A stretch of DNA of 64,000 nt from Arctopsyche grandis (taxonomy: Eukaryota > Arthropoda > Insecta > Trichoptera > Hydropsychidae), in contig NC_135355.1 in NCBI RefSeq assembly GCF_051622035.1, positions 26,326,986 to 26,390,985 on the forward strand, in the 5' to 3' direction. The notes beneath the pieces were generated by a model, which saw only the letters and a program-made list of their open reading frames with translations, was not told the DNA's origin and searched no databases. How positions within the stretch are numbered: position 1 is the first letter of the stretch; every line of letters begins with the position of its first letter. Position numbers and translations under genes: made by a program. Below, piece after piece: positions 1 to 10,040 of the stretch.

Positions 1-1290
1 ATTCTGGGCCCTGGGAAAAATAATTCCGGGCCCTTTGACAAATTAAAAAAATCTTATAAATCAGAAATATATGTTGGTTGATATTTTTTAAAATAATTTA
101 ATAAGAAAGTATGATTGACAGGTACGATTTCACCTGGACACAAAGGATGCGTGCATCAAAAATAATAAATAGCATTAAATAAATACATGTATTTTTATGT
201 AAAATAATATAAAATATCGATCAGTCGGACGTCCCGAAATGGAGCCCCTGGAACTTTACCCCAACTCCCCCCCCCCTCGTCAGCATAACAGTTGTCAACT
301 TTTATGGTCAAAAAAGAGAACATTTAACAAAAAATTGTTTGTTTTTAACAATTTTCTTTATAATTGTGTAGGTTATTATTTAAGTGTACAGTACAGGAAA
401 GATATCTATAAGGCTTATGTAATCATAATGTACACAGTGCCGTAACTAGGATTTTCAAACCACCCCTCTGGAGTCTCCCCTTTAAAAGATAATATAAGAC
501 AAATAAAAAACGCCGCATGCGAAATTTTTTACATAAAACTTTAAAATAAAAGTTCTAAATGTAAATATTAAAGTATCAAAATATTTTTTAATTCAAATTT
601 ACGCAAAATTTGGTTAATGTAAAATATTTTTAATTCAAATTAGTAAATTTATCAAATTTACCAATTACAAATGAAATATGACTTATTCCAATTTCATAAT
701 AACTGGCACATACATAAATGTACATAATAATAGTTAATAATAATAATAGGAACATGAATAGGGTGCTTTAAAATGAATTGTTGAATTCAATCATCGTCAT
801 TCTTATTCTTAATTTCATCATCTTTGTTGTTATATTTATCTACACTGCTAATTTGGTGCAAAAGTTTCTTATTTTCTTTTATTTCTGTATAGAATTAATT
901 CTGTGCATGAAATATTATGACAGTGGAAATTTTCAACCTTTTTTTTTTCTTATAACTGATGCATGACAAAAAATTTATCTGTCCACTGATCATAGAAAAT
1001 ATTCTTTCTAGATTGGCATTTTAACCAGGTATTGCAAAAAAAAAAAAGAATTTTTTTTAATAATTCCGAATGAAATTTGAAACAGGAAATCAAATTTCTA
1101 AAATTTTCTTTAAATTGTAAAATTGATCAAAACATATTGAATCATCCACAGCGATGTTTTTGGAGGCAATAAATACTATCGAATTTTCAATCTCTTCCCA
1201 AGTTGGAGCCCTATCTAATTTCATCCAAATAAAACTATTAAAATTTGATAGTTTATAAGTCGATAGTATTATGGGGGATGAACGAATGAG
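1..1290. other. AT-rich intergenic DNA, no gene recognised
   Basis: No frame resembles a known protein, and the short open frames here are AT-rich chance frames. At about 436 the string CAGTGCCGTAACTAGG looks like the terminus of a cut-and-paste DNA transposon, but no matching inverted end was found. The left edge (1-40) carries two GGGCCC-containing segments of unknown meaning. Confidence 0.5.
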
Positions 1291-1294
1291 ACGA

Positions 1295-1435
1295 CTGGCA
1301 TGTTAATGCACGTGTTTATTATATGACAGCTGAAGACAGAGTGAGTAGCAGCTCTCCGAACCCAGCCGAGTTGGTTCCCACTCGCAGGAAGGCAACCAAA
1401 CTCGACCATGTCGTATAAGCGAGCCGCCACAGTAT
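1295..1435 (-). repeat. decayed LTR-like repeat fragment, copy 1
   Basis: Read on the minus strand this begins near TGTGGCGGCTCGC and contains ACATGGTCGAGTTTGG and GGGAACCAACTCGG, then an AATAAACACG string that looks like a polyadenylation signal. The same block recurs at about 6540-6650. TGTGGCGG starts and an internal AATAAA are usual for LTRs of Metaviridae or BEL-type retrotransposons. No internal coding region is attached, so it would be a solo or truncated LTR. The assignment to an LTR is inference; the repetition is seen directly. Confidence 0.45.
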
Positions 1436-2320
1436 CCATCGAGAGCTACCCCACGCGAACTATCATACTAACGAGAACTCGAGTGCTAAATATTCCCTAT
1501 TAGCGATTTTCATGGTAATGATTATTGTGCGCGCGATCGCAATGTGGGAAATAATCCAAATACCAATATTTAGACACATTGAGAAAGCGACACATCGTTT
1601 TTTTAATAATATTATTATTAAATCTATGAATTTTTTTTTTTAAATGAAAATTTTTATTTAAATCAGTGAAAAATCGCAATAAAATGATAAATAGATAATG
1701 GTAATAGTAATAGTGACCCACCCATTGCCATTTAAATCTCTTCGCTGTCTCTACTACACCCTTATCATAATTCTAACCCACATATTCCGTTTCCTATCTT
1801 TTTTTCATTCCATTTTATATCTTTGCCAAGCATACTAGCGTGTCACACTTCTTTGAGTACATTGGATTTTGGTGTAACATTTTGGCGTCCAATGATTAAA
1901 ACACGTTGATCGAAGATCTTATTCTTCAGGTAAAGGGGCATTTTTTTTATTTAATAAAAACGCCGTTCATTCATCCTAATTTCATACGAATCTTTATTTC
2001 CTTGTTTTTTCTACCGGAAATGTCTATTATTTACCCTAAATATAAATAATAGCTGTTTTGTTATCTAATGTAATGTTATTACGCATGCAATAACTATTGA
2101 ACATTAGTTTGGTCTTATCTACGTTCATTTAAAGTCCTACTTTCCTACATTCCCTATCCGGCCGTGTTAGTCTGCTAAGTAAGTCAGCTGGATCGCGAGT
2201 TCATAATATGTCGTCTGCAAACCAAAGGTGACGAAAAGGGAAATAATACAATACAAATAAGCTGTTTGAATAATGGTCGTGAATCGCGGGGTTTGTTTCC
2301 TTTCTTGTGGTGGTAGTGGT
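1436..2320. other. unique DNA upstream of RpS6
   Basis: No gene recognised. It leads into the RpS6 promoter. The last 150 bases become GC-richer, as expected for a housekeeping gene start. Confidence 0.4.
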
Positions 2321-2329
2321 GACATTAGC

Positions 2330-2379
2330 TGCCGCTATCCTTTCTATGTCCGGCAAGTGAGGCGCGTGTCGCTGCCGAC
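2330..2379 (+). promoter_or_regulatory. RpS6 5' UTR with candidate 5'TOP tract
   Basis: The short leader before the ATG at 2380 contains CTATCCTTTCTATG at about 2335-2348. Ribosomal protein mRNAs typically start at a C within such a pyrimidine tract (TOP motif), which links their translation to TOR signalling. No TATA box is evident, which is normal for this gene class. The exact start site is inferred. Confidence 0.5.
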
Positions 2380-4716
2380 ATGAAGGTGAGTCCCCGCGAG
2401 TCGAGGGAGGGTGATCCGCCCCCCGGCGAGTCCGCGCGCCCCCTCGGTCTTCGCCCCCCGCGCCCCCTGCGTCCTGGGGATCCCCCTCGCGCCGATGTGT
2501 GCGGATGTCGCGCGCCTCCTGACGTTCGCTCGGCTCAGCTCTTCTCTCCTCGCTTCTCCAGTGAGACGTGTCGAGCCAATTCAATTCCATCCATCCCATC
2601 CCATCCCATTCTATTCTATTCTATTCTATTCCATTCCATTCTGTTCCATTCCATTCAATTCAATTCGCATGTCATATTCGATCGGGATGTTTCACCAGAC
2701 TAGAAACATAACCTCTACCAAATGTGAGGCTCGCCGCATATTGAACGGTAAATTAACCTAAAATTGTCGCCATTGCTTCCTTTGATATGTCAACATTTAT
2801 ATAGAAAGCTGATGTTGAATGTTGTTTACGGTTTTTTTAACCCCTACATGTGTTCAATACGCATTAATGATTCAGTCGCTTTGAGTTTTGGCCCTCCTTT
2901 TGAGTTTGGTATTGGTTATTGCTCACTCTAGATATCAAACAGGACTATCACTAAGACTAATACACAGTTAAACACATTCCTAAACTTTTTATAATTTGGG
3001 TTTTGACTTGCCACTGTGAGACCATATCGATCACTCATGAGCTTAATCACGTTTTTTTTTTAATAGAAATTGTGATTTTTATTGTTGTGATACAAATTTA
3101 TTTTTTCGTATATGATATTTGTGTATTAAAGCGACGAAAAGATGATTTATTTTGAATTGTGTCTTCAAAAAATTTCAGTTGAACGTGTCCTACCCGGCTA
3201 CGGGTTGCCAGAAGCTCTTTGAAGTTGTCGACGAGCACAAGCTTCGTATTTTCTATGAGAAGCGTTTGGGAGCTGAAATTCCCGCCGATGCTCTCGGAGA
3301 CGAATGGAAGGACTATGTCCTTCGTATATCTGGCGGAAACGACAAACAAGGTTTCCCCATGAAGCAAGGAGTGTTGACCACCGGTACGGTTTCATAACTG
3401 GCTTTCTACACTTTTTTATTTGTAGATTTTGATTCATTTTTGATTTTGTAGGACGTGTCCGTCTACTGCTGGCCAAGGGTCATTCTTGCTACAGACCTCG
3501 TCGTACCGGAGAACGTAAACGTAAATCTGTTCGTGGTTGCGTCGTCGATGCTAATCTCTCAGTATTGGCTCTCGTCGTAGTACGTAAAGGAGAACAGGTA
3601 TAATTATTATTTTAATGTTTAAAATGAAATACATTGATTTAATACAATATCTATAATCCAAAGTTCGTAATGTTAGTTTTAAAATTCGACACAGTTAAAC
3701 ACATTCCTAAACGTTTTATAATTTGGGTTTTGACTTGCCACTGTGAGACTATATCGATCACTCATGAGCTTTTTCACGTTTTTCTTAATTGAGATTTGTG
3801 ATTTTTTTTACTGAAGTGATACATTCTTTTTTTGTTGTATTTTTATTATACAATTCAATGTTTGTTATTTTTAATTGTCGATTTGTTCCGTTAAATATTT
3901 CTGATTAAGTAAAATGTTACAGGAAATTCCCGGACTCACAGACACATCTGTGCCGAGCCGAAAAGGTCCCAAGAGGGCGTCAAACATTCGCAAGCTGTTC
4001 AATTTGGCTAAGGATGATGACGTACGACGATATGTGATCAAGAGGCCTCTTCCAGTCAAGGAAGGAAAACCGAAAAGATCCAAGGTATATTTTAACATCG
4101 CTCTCGACCCTGTTCCGGTGACAGTGAAGACTTTAACACCATTTCTAATTTGAATGGTTTTTTTAATTTTGCTGTTAGATCATATGGTTATGCTTACCCC
4201 ACGAATGTCTTAATTTTTTTGAATTTGTGGTATTATTTTCGAACCAACATTATATCGTCTCTATTGTAACTACATATTTTATGAGTTTTTGAAACGCTTA
4301 TTAACCTCGTTGATTGATCTTATTCCAGGCGCCCAAAATTCAGCGATTAGTGACTCCATCTGTACTCCAACGTAAACGTCATCGTTTGGCACTGAAAAAG
4401 AAGCGATCCCAGAAGCGTAAGGAACAACACGCAGTTTATGCCAAACTCATCGCCAAGAGGAAGAAGGAAGCTAAGGTGATAGTTAAATTCAATAGAAATA
4501 TGTACAGTACACTATGTGTGATGTGAATTTTGGTCGTATAACTCTTAGAATCAAATCAATCATTGTGTAAAATTATCTTATTATTCTTCTTTACAATATA
4601 TTAATGAAACTTATTTTGTTTAGGCTAAGCGTCAACAACAGTTGAAGCAACGTAAATCTGCTTCATTGAGGGAATCCAAGAGCTCTGACAAGAGCACACC
4701 ATCCTCTACCAAGTAG
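2380..4716 (+). CDS. RpS6: 40S ribosomal protein S6 (eS6), six exons
   Basis: eS6 is a core protein of the small cytoplasmic ribosomal subunit and the classic S6-kinase substrate. The coding exons are 2380-2385, 3179-3383, 3452-3597, 3923-4084, 4329-4475 and 4624-4716. All introns are GT-AG and the joined frame is 759 nt, 252 residues plus stop, which is the normal length. Exon 1 encodes only Met-Lys, as in other insect RpS6 genes. Recognisable stretches include [62 protein letters not shown] and [11 protein letters not shown]. The basic C-terminal tail (residues 223-252) has the phosphorylatable cluster [13 protein letters not shown], placing candidate serines at 234, 236, 240, 242 and 243. 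The start is fixed by the AAG|GTGAGT donor directly after the ATG codon. One small oddity is SRKGPKRAS where most family members have RRLGPKRAS. The host introns carry three H/ACA snoRNA candidates. There is no sign of pseudogene decay. Confidence 0.98.
2582..2673 (+). repeat. pentanucleotide microsatellite in RpS6 intron 1
   Basis: Tandem CCATC/CCATT/CTATT/CAATT pentamers occur just inside intron 1, directly after a GC-rich CpG-containing block (about 2385-2560). The long open frames here are products of the repeat and GC bias and are not coding. Confidence 0.85.
2963..3097 (+). ncRNA. candidate H/ACA box snoRNA in RpS6 intron 1
   Basis: It folds as a two-hairpin H/ACA RNA. The 5' hairpin closes with CACAGT (2963-2968) against ACTGTG (3013-3018), with an inner stem CCTAAA/TTTGGG. 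The hinge AGACCA (3019-3024) fits box H (ANANNA). The 3' hairpin closes with ATCAC/GTGAT and has an inner stem AATCAC/GTGATT, with an open pocket between. An ACA trinucleotide (3092-3094) follows the stem, three bases from the proposed end. About 14 nt separate the inner stem from ACA, as expected for a pseudouridylation pocket. The length of about 135 nt is typical, and ribosomal-protein introns are usual snoRNA hosts. A near-copy lies in intron 3. The guide target is not assigned. Confidence 0.8.
3690..3826 (+). ncRNA. candidate H/ACA box snoRNA in RpS6 intron 3 (paralogue)
   Basis: Nearly identical to the intron 1 candidate over the 5' hairpin and the left arm of the 3' hairpin, diverging in loops. 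The outer stem is CACAGT/ACTGTG and box H is AGACTA (3746-3751), still ANANNA. The 3' stem is ATCACT/AGTGAT, one pair longer than in intron 1, with inner stem TCAC/GTGA, then ACA at 3821-3823. Structural positions are kept while loop and spacer bases drift, which is the pattern of a selected RNA after intragenic duplication. It sits about 100 nt upstream of the exon 4 acceptor. Confidence 0.8.
4119..4252 (+). ncRNA. candidate H/ACA box snoRNA in RpS6 intron 4
   Basis: Unrelated in sequence to the other two but with the same architecture. The 5' hairpin closes with TGACAG (4119-4124) against CTGTTA (one G-U pair) and has inner stem ACCATT/AATGGT. Box H is AGATCA (4177-4182). The 3' hairpin has outer stem TGGTT/AACCA and inner stem CCACGAAT/ATTTGTGG, and ACA at 4247-4249 directly after the stem. 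The inner-stem-to-ACA spacing is 16 nt. There is no second copy to support it, so confidence is lower. Confidence 0.65.
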
Positions 4717-4761
4717 ATGTGAAATGGAATTATAATTTTATTATTTTAATATTTGGATAAA

Positions 4762-4784
4762 AATAAAAAAAAATGCAAAATAAA
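4762..4784 (+). terminator. RpS6 polyadenylation signals
   Basis: Two AATAAA hexamers (4762-4767 and 4779-4784) lie 46 to 63 nt after the RpS6 stop and are followed by a T-rich stretch. This is a standard short ribosomal-protein 3' UTR. Confidence 0.8.
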
Positions 4785-5150
4785 TTGTTTTTTTTTTTGT
4801 AATTTCTGCTTTTAGTTTGATTTGTTCTGTTGTGTTTTTTTTATTAGATTTTCAGAAGCTACGGAAAATACAGTTTAAAGTTCATTAACCGAAAACTACT
4901 CGCTCCAAAATGGCAAAAAATATTGTTTTCTTGATTTTTTTGAATGGATGTATGTTGGGGAATGCATCTATATGTAGAGCTGAATTAGGTCAACCAAAGT
5001 CAGTTAGAATTATAATTTTTTTAAAGACTGACTTGAACCCTTTGAACTATAAACTACATTCAGTAGACCTACATGTACATGCTTCAGCAACCTCGCATGG
5101 TTTGCGCCTTGACGCATGTACATACATACACGTCTGTGCAGTATGTGTCT

Positions 5151-5370
5151 TCTAATATATCATTTCGAAAGAGACTTTGTATGTAAGTATATAAATATGT
5201 AATGTTGGTTAGTAACATCGAAAACAAATCTATGTTTCTATAACAATTCGATATACATTTTTTTCGATTCAAATAAATTTAATAAAAAAAACTGAATATT
5301 TACTATTAGATTCGCCATGTTAAAGCTGTTTATATTACAAATACTGAGCGAAGTCGGGTAAAACAACTAG
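5151..5370 (+). mobile_element. non-autonomous Helitron, family 1
   Basis: It begins TCTAATATATCATTTCGAAA and ends in a short GC-rich hairpin region followed by ACAACTAG and then T. TC...CTRR ends, no terminal inverted repeats, no target duplication and insertion next to T are the marks of Helitrons. At about 220 bp it has no Rep/helicase coding and must depend on an autonomous partner. Copies of the same family lie at about 14818, 23839, 48528 and 54021, and a 3' end at 35568. Confidence 0.85.
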
Positions 5371-5849
5371 TAAGCTTTAAATGTGTTGGAAAGTCGTAAT
5401 GAGTAGATAGCAGAGGGCAATCCGCTTCTGGGGTGTCGTGGCTATCGTCGGCTTATAAAAAATTTTGGTTTGCTCGTATTTGCCATTTGCAATTGTTATT
5501 TGTCATCGCCTTTCGGGGATCCATCCCTTAGTAATGAGAGAACTCTTTAAATTTGCATGCTTGTAAATTCATTAAATTTTGTCAGTTGGTTTTTTTTTCT
5601 TGGTATACATCTACATATAAGTGAGGTATATTCGTAATCTGACATGTGAACCTTCAACCGCTTAGATTCCGTGTATGTATGGTTTCTCAAACCTTTTCTT
5701 CCGCGGAACGGTCCGAGAGGCTACATTGGTGGTCCAAAAAGCCTTGGTTATTTTATAATTTGCTATAAAATACATGCATTAAAACCATTTCAGCCGTATG
5801 TTGATTTTTCACAGAATACTTGAACATAGACATTACTATTAATATACAT

Positions 5850-6160
5850 ATTGTTGCGTGGACGTGAAGAGGGTGCTTCCAGAATCAGAGAGAAAGACGC
5901 AGGACGGTTACAGAAGGTCTTTATTCGTGTGCTCTCGTCGGCGCTCCAGGTAGGAATGGTCTCCAGGCTGAAAGCGCCCCATATTTATACCCGTTGGGCA
6001 CAATACACATACATACACACACATGTAAACTATTGGTCAATGAGTGGGGCGATCCCATTGGTTTATTCATTCGGCGAGGACATTTTGGCGCGAACGAGAG
6101 ATCAGGTGATTAGCGCTCGTAAGCCATCTGTCCACGAGCGCCATTCACCTAATCTCTACT
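5850..6160 (-). mobile_element. probable solo LTR
   Basis: A GC-richer block that reads on the minus strand as an LTR promoter-plus-polyA unit. It has a TATAAATA box (about 5982-5990, reverse strand) downstream of GC-rich sequence, then GAATAAAGACC (about 5918-5928), and an outer edge near 5853 reading TGTTGCGTGGACG on the plus strand. No internal region is adjacent. A second copy is needed to fix its boundaries. Confidence 0.45.
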
Positions 6161-6246
6161 TTATAATATTATATAAAAAAAATGTTTTGAAAAAATATTG
6201 TAATATTATACATATGTATGTCTCTATTTTTAATGAACAGATATTT

Positions 6247-7130
6247 ATTTATTTATTCAAGTTTGGACCATTTCAGTATTTATAGGAATCGCTAATTCAT
6301 CACAATGGTTCAAAATATAACAAAGATAGGAGAAAGAAAACAAATGTAGGTATACATACAGACAAAAATACTTTTATACGTAATCGTATAAAACAATAGC
6401 ACTAACAATAAGAGGCAATAGTAAACATATCAAATAACAGAACCAGCCGTAAGTAATAATACTATGGGGCGCATGGAGTGAAACGACGGAATTGTTAAGG
6501 CTGTTAACGGTTTGTTAACGGAATTGTTAACTGTTTAGTGTGATGGGCGAGAAGGAAGTAAAGTAGCAACAGACCGACATGGCTGAGTTGGTCCCAACTC
6601 GCAGGATGGTGTCCGAAACTCAACCATGTCGTAGAGCCGCCACAATACAAAACCCCTGCCAAGCCCAAATGAAAGAGGGAAGTTCAAAATTTCATTCATG
6701 CATCACATAAAATTACAATATAATTAATAATTAATACAAATAATTATGAGCACAGGCTACCAGACAAGATAGGCTAAAATAATCTGCAATAACCTACGCT
6801 CACTGAGGTAGAAAACATCACATTCAGGCACGACAGCAACGATTTCATTGAGAAGTCGGATAGCTCTTGGAATAGGAGCCATTCGGGAAAGAACTGTGCG
6901 GGCTGGAGGTACAACCATCAAATGACGATGTCTACCACGCACGTAATTATTAGAGACATAAAGTCCCAACTGTTCTAGTAACGACATGCATGACGTATTA
7001 TCACGTAGAAGCTGGAGACGAAAACTAATTAATGATAAGTTTCTCCGAATTTTAAGGGAATTATACACAAAAGGAAAGATATAGGGTAGAGATATGGGTA
7101 ATACCCATACTCTTTCCTATATATGTATGT
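6247..7130 (-). mobile_element. 5'-truncated LINE (CR1/L2/Jockey-like), copy A
   Basis: The minus strand encodes the region after the reverse transcriptase domain (6757-7068), with blocks such as RNLSLISFRLQLLRDNTS, LEQLGLYV and RTVLSRMAPIPRAIRLLNEI. They are shared nearly word for word with the longer copy at 49.5-50.5 kb. The 3' end (6247-6300) has the ACCATTGTG...AAATGGTCC hairpin and a (TAAA)n tail. The catalytic domain is absent, so it is a dead 5'-truncated insertion. LTR-fragment homology at 6540-6650 lies within its span, so the copy is mosaic or interrupted. Confidence 0.8.
6540..6650 (-). repeat. LTR-like repeat fragment, copy 2
   Basis: Shares GAGTTGGT..CCAACTCGCAGGA and ACCATGTCGTA..GAGCCGCCACA with 1365-1432. 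It sits between the LINE 3' end and its coding part. Confidence 0.5.
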
Positions 7131-8243
7131 AACTACCAAAGTATCAACACTATATTTATGTCATTATTAAAATTTATATAGAAAAATCTGAAAAAAGGTG
7201 TAATTGGAGTTGAATTACATATTGTATGTACAATAAGGTACAATTTGTAATTCGGTGTAAGGTATACTTATGTGAGTTTGGAAAGGTTTCCAGAAAGCCA
7301 AAGTTTTTCTAGAGGTAAAATCGTAATTTCCTTTTAAAGTCTTTGTTTTGTTGAAAAGCGAGACACAGGTGTTGAAATCGAGCCCACATTCGATGAAGGG
7401 AAATCTCATTAATTTTTTTTATTTTACCTTTGTTTCTTTTCAATTTAAGTTTTAACAAGGTTTTTTTGTTTTACCGAATATTACGCAATTTTCTCCATCG
7501 CCAAGTTTCGAATGTAAAAAATCGTACGTTCTAATCACTGCTTTGGAAAGTTTCAACGTTGATTTCATCGCACGGGTCCTCTTTCTTCGTGCTTACTGTC
7601 GAGAAAATTCGGGTTATTAATCATCATAGCGTTTTGAGCGATGATGCTAATTACCGGTGATTTTGGCAACAATATGACATGACAACCGACGAATAATTAT
7701 GATTACAAAATTTATAATGGAATTAGGTCAAGTTAAACAAATTATATGAAATAAATTTTCATCACGCAATCCTTTCACAAGACACGATATGGGGTTGCGT
7801 TAACGTCACTTCTTTTTTTTTTTTCAATTGTTGATCCATTTATCCCACGCAAAGGCAAAGTGTTCATAGGAGCTCATCCGAAATAGTTCTGCTTTCGAAT
7901 CAGATTCGAAACTACTCGCATGTACTTGGACAAAATCGAAGTTCGGCTTTGGAAGTGTTCTCAAAGAGCCCAACTTTTGTTTCGGGACAAACTCAATCGT
8001 TCGGAAGTCCGTTTTGGATGGTTATGAATAATGTAGCACGAGTGTTGTGGCCTTCCGAGGTTACCCTTTCTCCTCTCACTATTTCCTATCTCCAGGTCTC
8101 GGCGGGATTCCTGCAAACTTGGTCCAAACTCAATCTTCTTGACCGGTGGCCGGTATAACTTTTGTGTTTCGGTCTGAAATTTAACCGTCGGATTCAATTG
8201 AATTATTCAGTTGAAATTGTGTGTGCCGGATAAAAGTATGTAC
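7131..8243. other. unique DNA, no gene recognised
   Basis: GC content rises between about 7500 and 8200. Two opposed open frames of 69 and 78 codons overlap at 7949-8197, but neither resembles a known protein and no splice context supports them. A regulatory role is possible but not shown. Confidence 0.4.
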
Positions 8244-8251
8244 GTATGTAT

Positions 8252-8444
8252 CAGTGGCGTACGGTGGTGTTGATTTTGGGTGTGATGTGTATGAAAAATA
8301 AAAAAACTTGAAACGAATTTTATTATTATTTAGACATTAATTCGGTTTTCGCTCTTTTTAGAAATTAATTTTTCAATTACGCTTTCATAAAATAAATTTT
8401 TCATACACAGCACACCCAACAGCAACAATCACCGTACGCCACTG
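8252..8444. mobile_element. hAT-type MITE with CAGTGGCGTACGGT ends
   Basis: Inverted termini of about 50 bp start CAGTGGCGTACGGTG and continue into TTGGGTGTG and TGTATGAAAAAT on both arms. The flanks GTATGTAT (8244-8251) and ATATGTAC (8445-8452) match at 6 of 8 positions, a decayed 8-bp duplication as hAT elements make. A second left end of the same type starts at 8516 without a partner. Confidence 0.75.
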
Positions 8445-8934
8445 ATATGTACATATATTTAAGATTCAATTTAATGAATTTTTTTTTATATGTACTTACA
8501 TACATATGTACATATCAGTGGCGTACGGTTTCTACTTTTAATTTGAATGCGATCTCACTTTATTCAATTTATTTGAAATACTTGGAGAGGCGGCATAGCC
8601 GATGAATCTAAGAAAATTACAAAGCATACGTATAAAAATGTGTTAAATACAGAGAAAATATTAAAATGCATATAGATATGTATGTATGTAGAAATAATAA
8701 AAGTAAAGAGAAAGAAAATAGCAGTAATCAAAACAAAAGGACAAAAACTCAGTAATTTTCTGGAAATTTATTTATTTATACACTTTACAATAGGTGCCAT
8801 GACAGATTGCCTCAAGGTGACACATATGGCCAAACTTTGTAAACAATTCTATGCACATTAAAATAGCAACATCTATGTACATACATATATATGGTAATGA
8901 AATGTATATTTATATTTCATTCATACATTCATAT

Positions 8935-10032
8935 TAGTGCTTCCAATCCCGGAAGGTTACTTCAGCACCGGGATTGCGATGCTGGGAATTTCCGATCCCG
9001 AGATCCCGGTGCTAGCACCGGGATTTCAAATGTATAAGAAAAAAAATTTCAATTGCATGTTTTCATATTTCAAAAACGTTCAATTGCATTTTGCAAACTC
9101 TCCCGATGTTTCACGCAAAAAATACTCCCATATTGGCGTATTAATTTTGAGAGTTTGGCTACATTTTTTAAATTTTCGGTTCGCATCCATAAATTTCTAA
9201 GATTAAATAAATGACATCCGAAAATGTAATTAAATAAAGTACTTCTGGTTGACGGATGCTTACCAAATTTTATACATAACTTCGTAAAATTTCAGTTCGA
9301 TAAATTAAAGGATTTCTTAGAAAAACATAAAAAACCTTGATTCTCTAAATTAAAAACTACTTTCGGTTTAGGAAAAAATATTGGAGTATAATATCAATAA
9401 TTTCTATTACAGTAAGAAATTTCAGTCCGATTTGATGAGTGGTTTGGGAGATAATTTAATTCAAAAACTTAAAAAGAAAGAGGACACATAAGAGGTGGTA
9501 CCTACTTTAAAAAATGAAAATCGTGTATCGATAAAAATTTCAGTAACCAATACCAAGTTTCAGTTCGATAGGACGAAGTGTTCAAAAAATCCCCAAAATA
9601 CACTGACACACAATAAACATACAGACACTGACACAGAAGCACAGACACACACACATTTTTTCTAGATCACGAAAATGTGATCAGTGGTCGATTCTGAGTT
9701 CGAATCAGTTAAAATATGCTTCAAATATCATTGCCGTTGAGCACAATATCTGCGACACAATACAGGCCGTTCATACCATTTCGTGGAAACGGCAAGCCGG
9801 CGTCAAAACGGGTGGCAAACAAATGGACTATGACTGTCATTGCTCATCCCACCATTGTTCACCATACATATAATGTTGTTTTATGTTTTTTTCCATATTA
9901 TTTTTGTAAAAATAATATTTTTAAAGAAATTTCTGCCAGCACCGTAATCCCGGTATTCAGACTAGTTTCAGCACCGGGATTCACGGTACCAGAAAACATC
10001 GGGATCCCGGGATCCCGGAATTGGAAGCCTTA
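8935..10032. mobile_element. hAT element relic with TAGNGCTTCCAA ends
   Basis: The left end TAGTGCTTCCAATCCCGG and right end (reverse) TAAGGCTTCCAATTCCGG are inverted copies. Flanks ATTCATAT (8927-8934) and ATTCATAC (10033-10040) are an 8-bp duplication with one mismatch. Subterminal CCGGGATCCCGG and GCACCGGGATT blocks recur on both sides. No transposase frame survives. The middle (9237-9715) is a separate inserted repeat. Confidence 0.85.
9237..9715 (+). repeat. dispersed repeat inside the hAT relic, RTE/BovB-like 3' region
   Basis: Begins CTGGTTGACGGATGCTT and repeats TTTCAGTTCGAT blocks, then a (CACA)n-rich stretch and ATCACGAAAATGTGATC. The GGTTGACGGAT...AAATTTCAGTT pattern recurs at 32610-33300. 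Such regularly spaced CAGTTCGAT blocks occur in 3' UTRs of RTE-clade LINEs; that class assignment is inference. Confidence 0.45.
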
Positions 10033-10040
10033 ATTCATAC

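Noticed and set aside
2201..2761. Opposed 107-132-codon frames at the RpS6 start
   Set aside because: They lie in the CpG-rich intron 1 start and the pentanucleotide microsatellite, and they conflict with the certain ATG|GT exon.
4476..4623. A fourth snoRNA in RpS6 intron 5
   Set aside because: A weak ACACTATG/CATTGTGT stem and a GTGATGT box-C-like string exist, but there is no ACA at the right distance and no box D.
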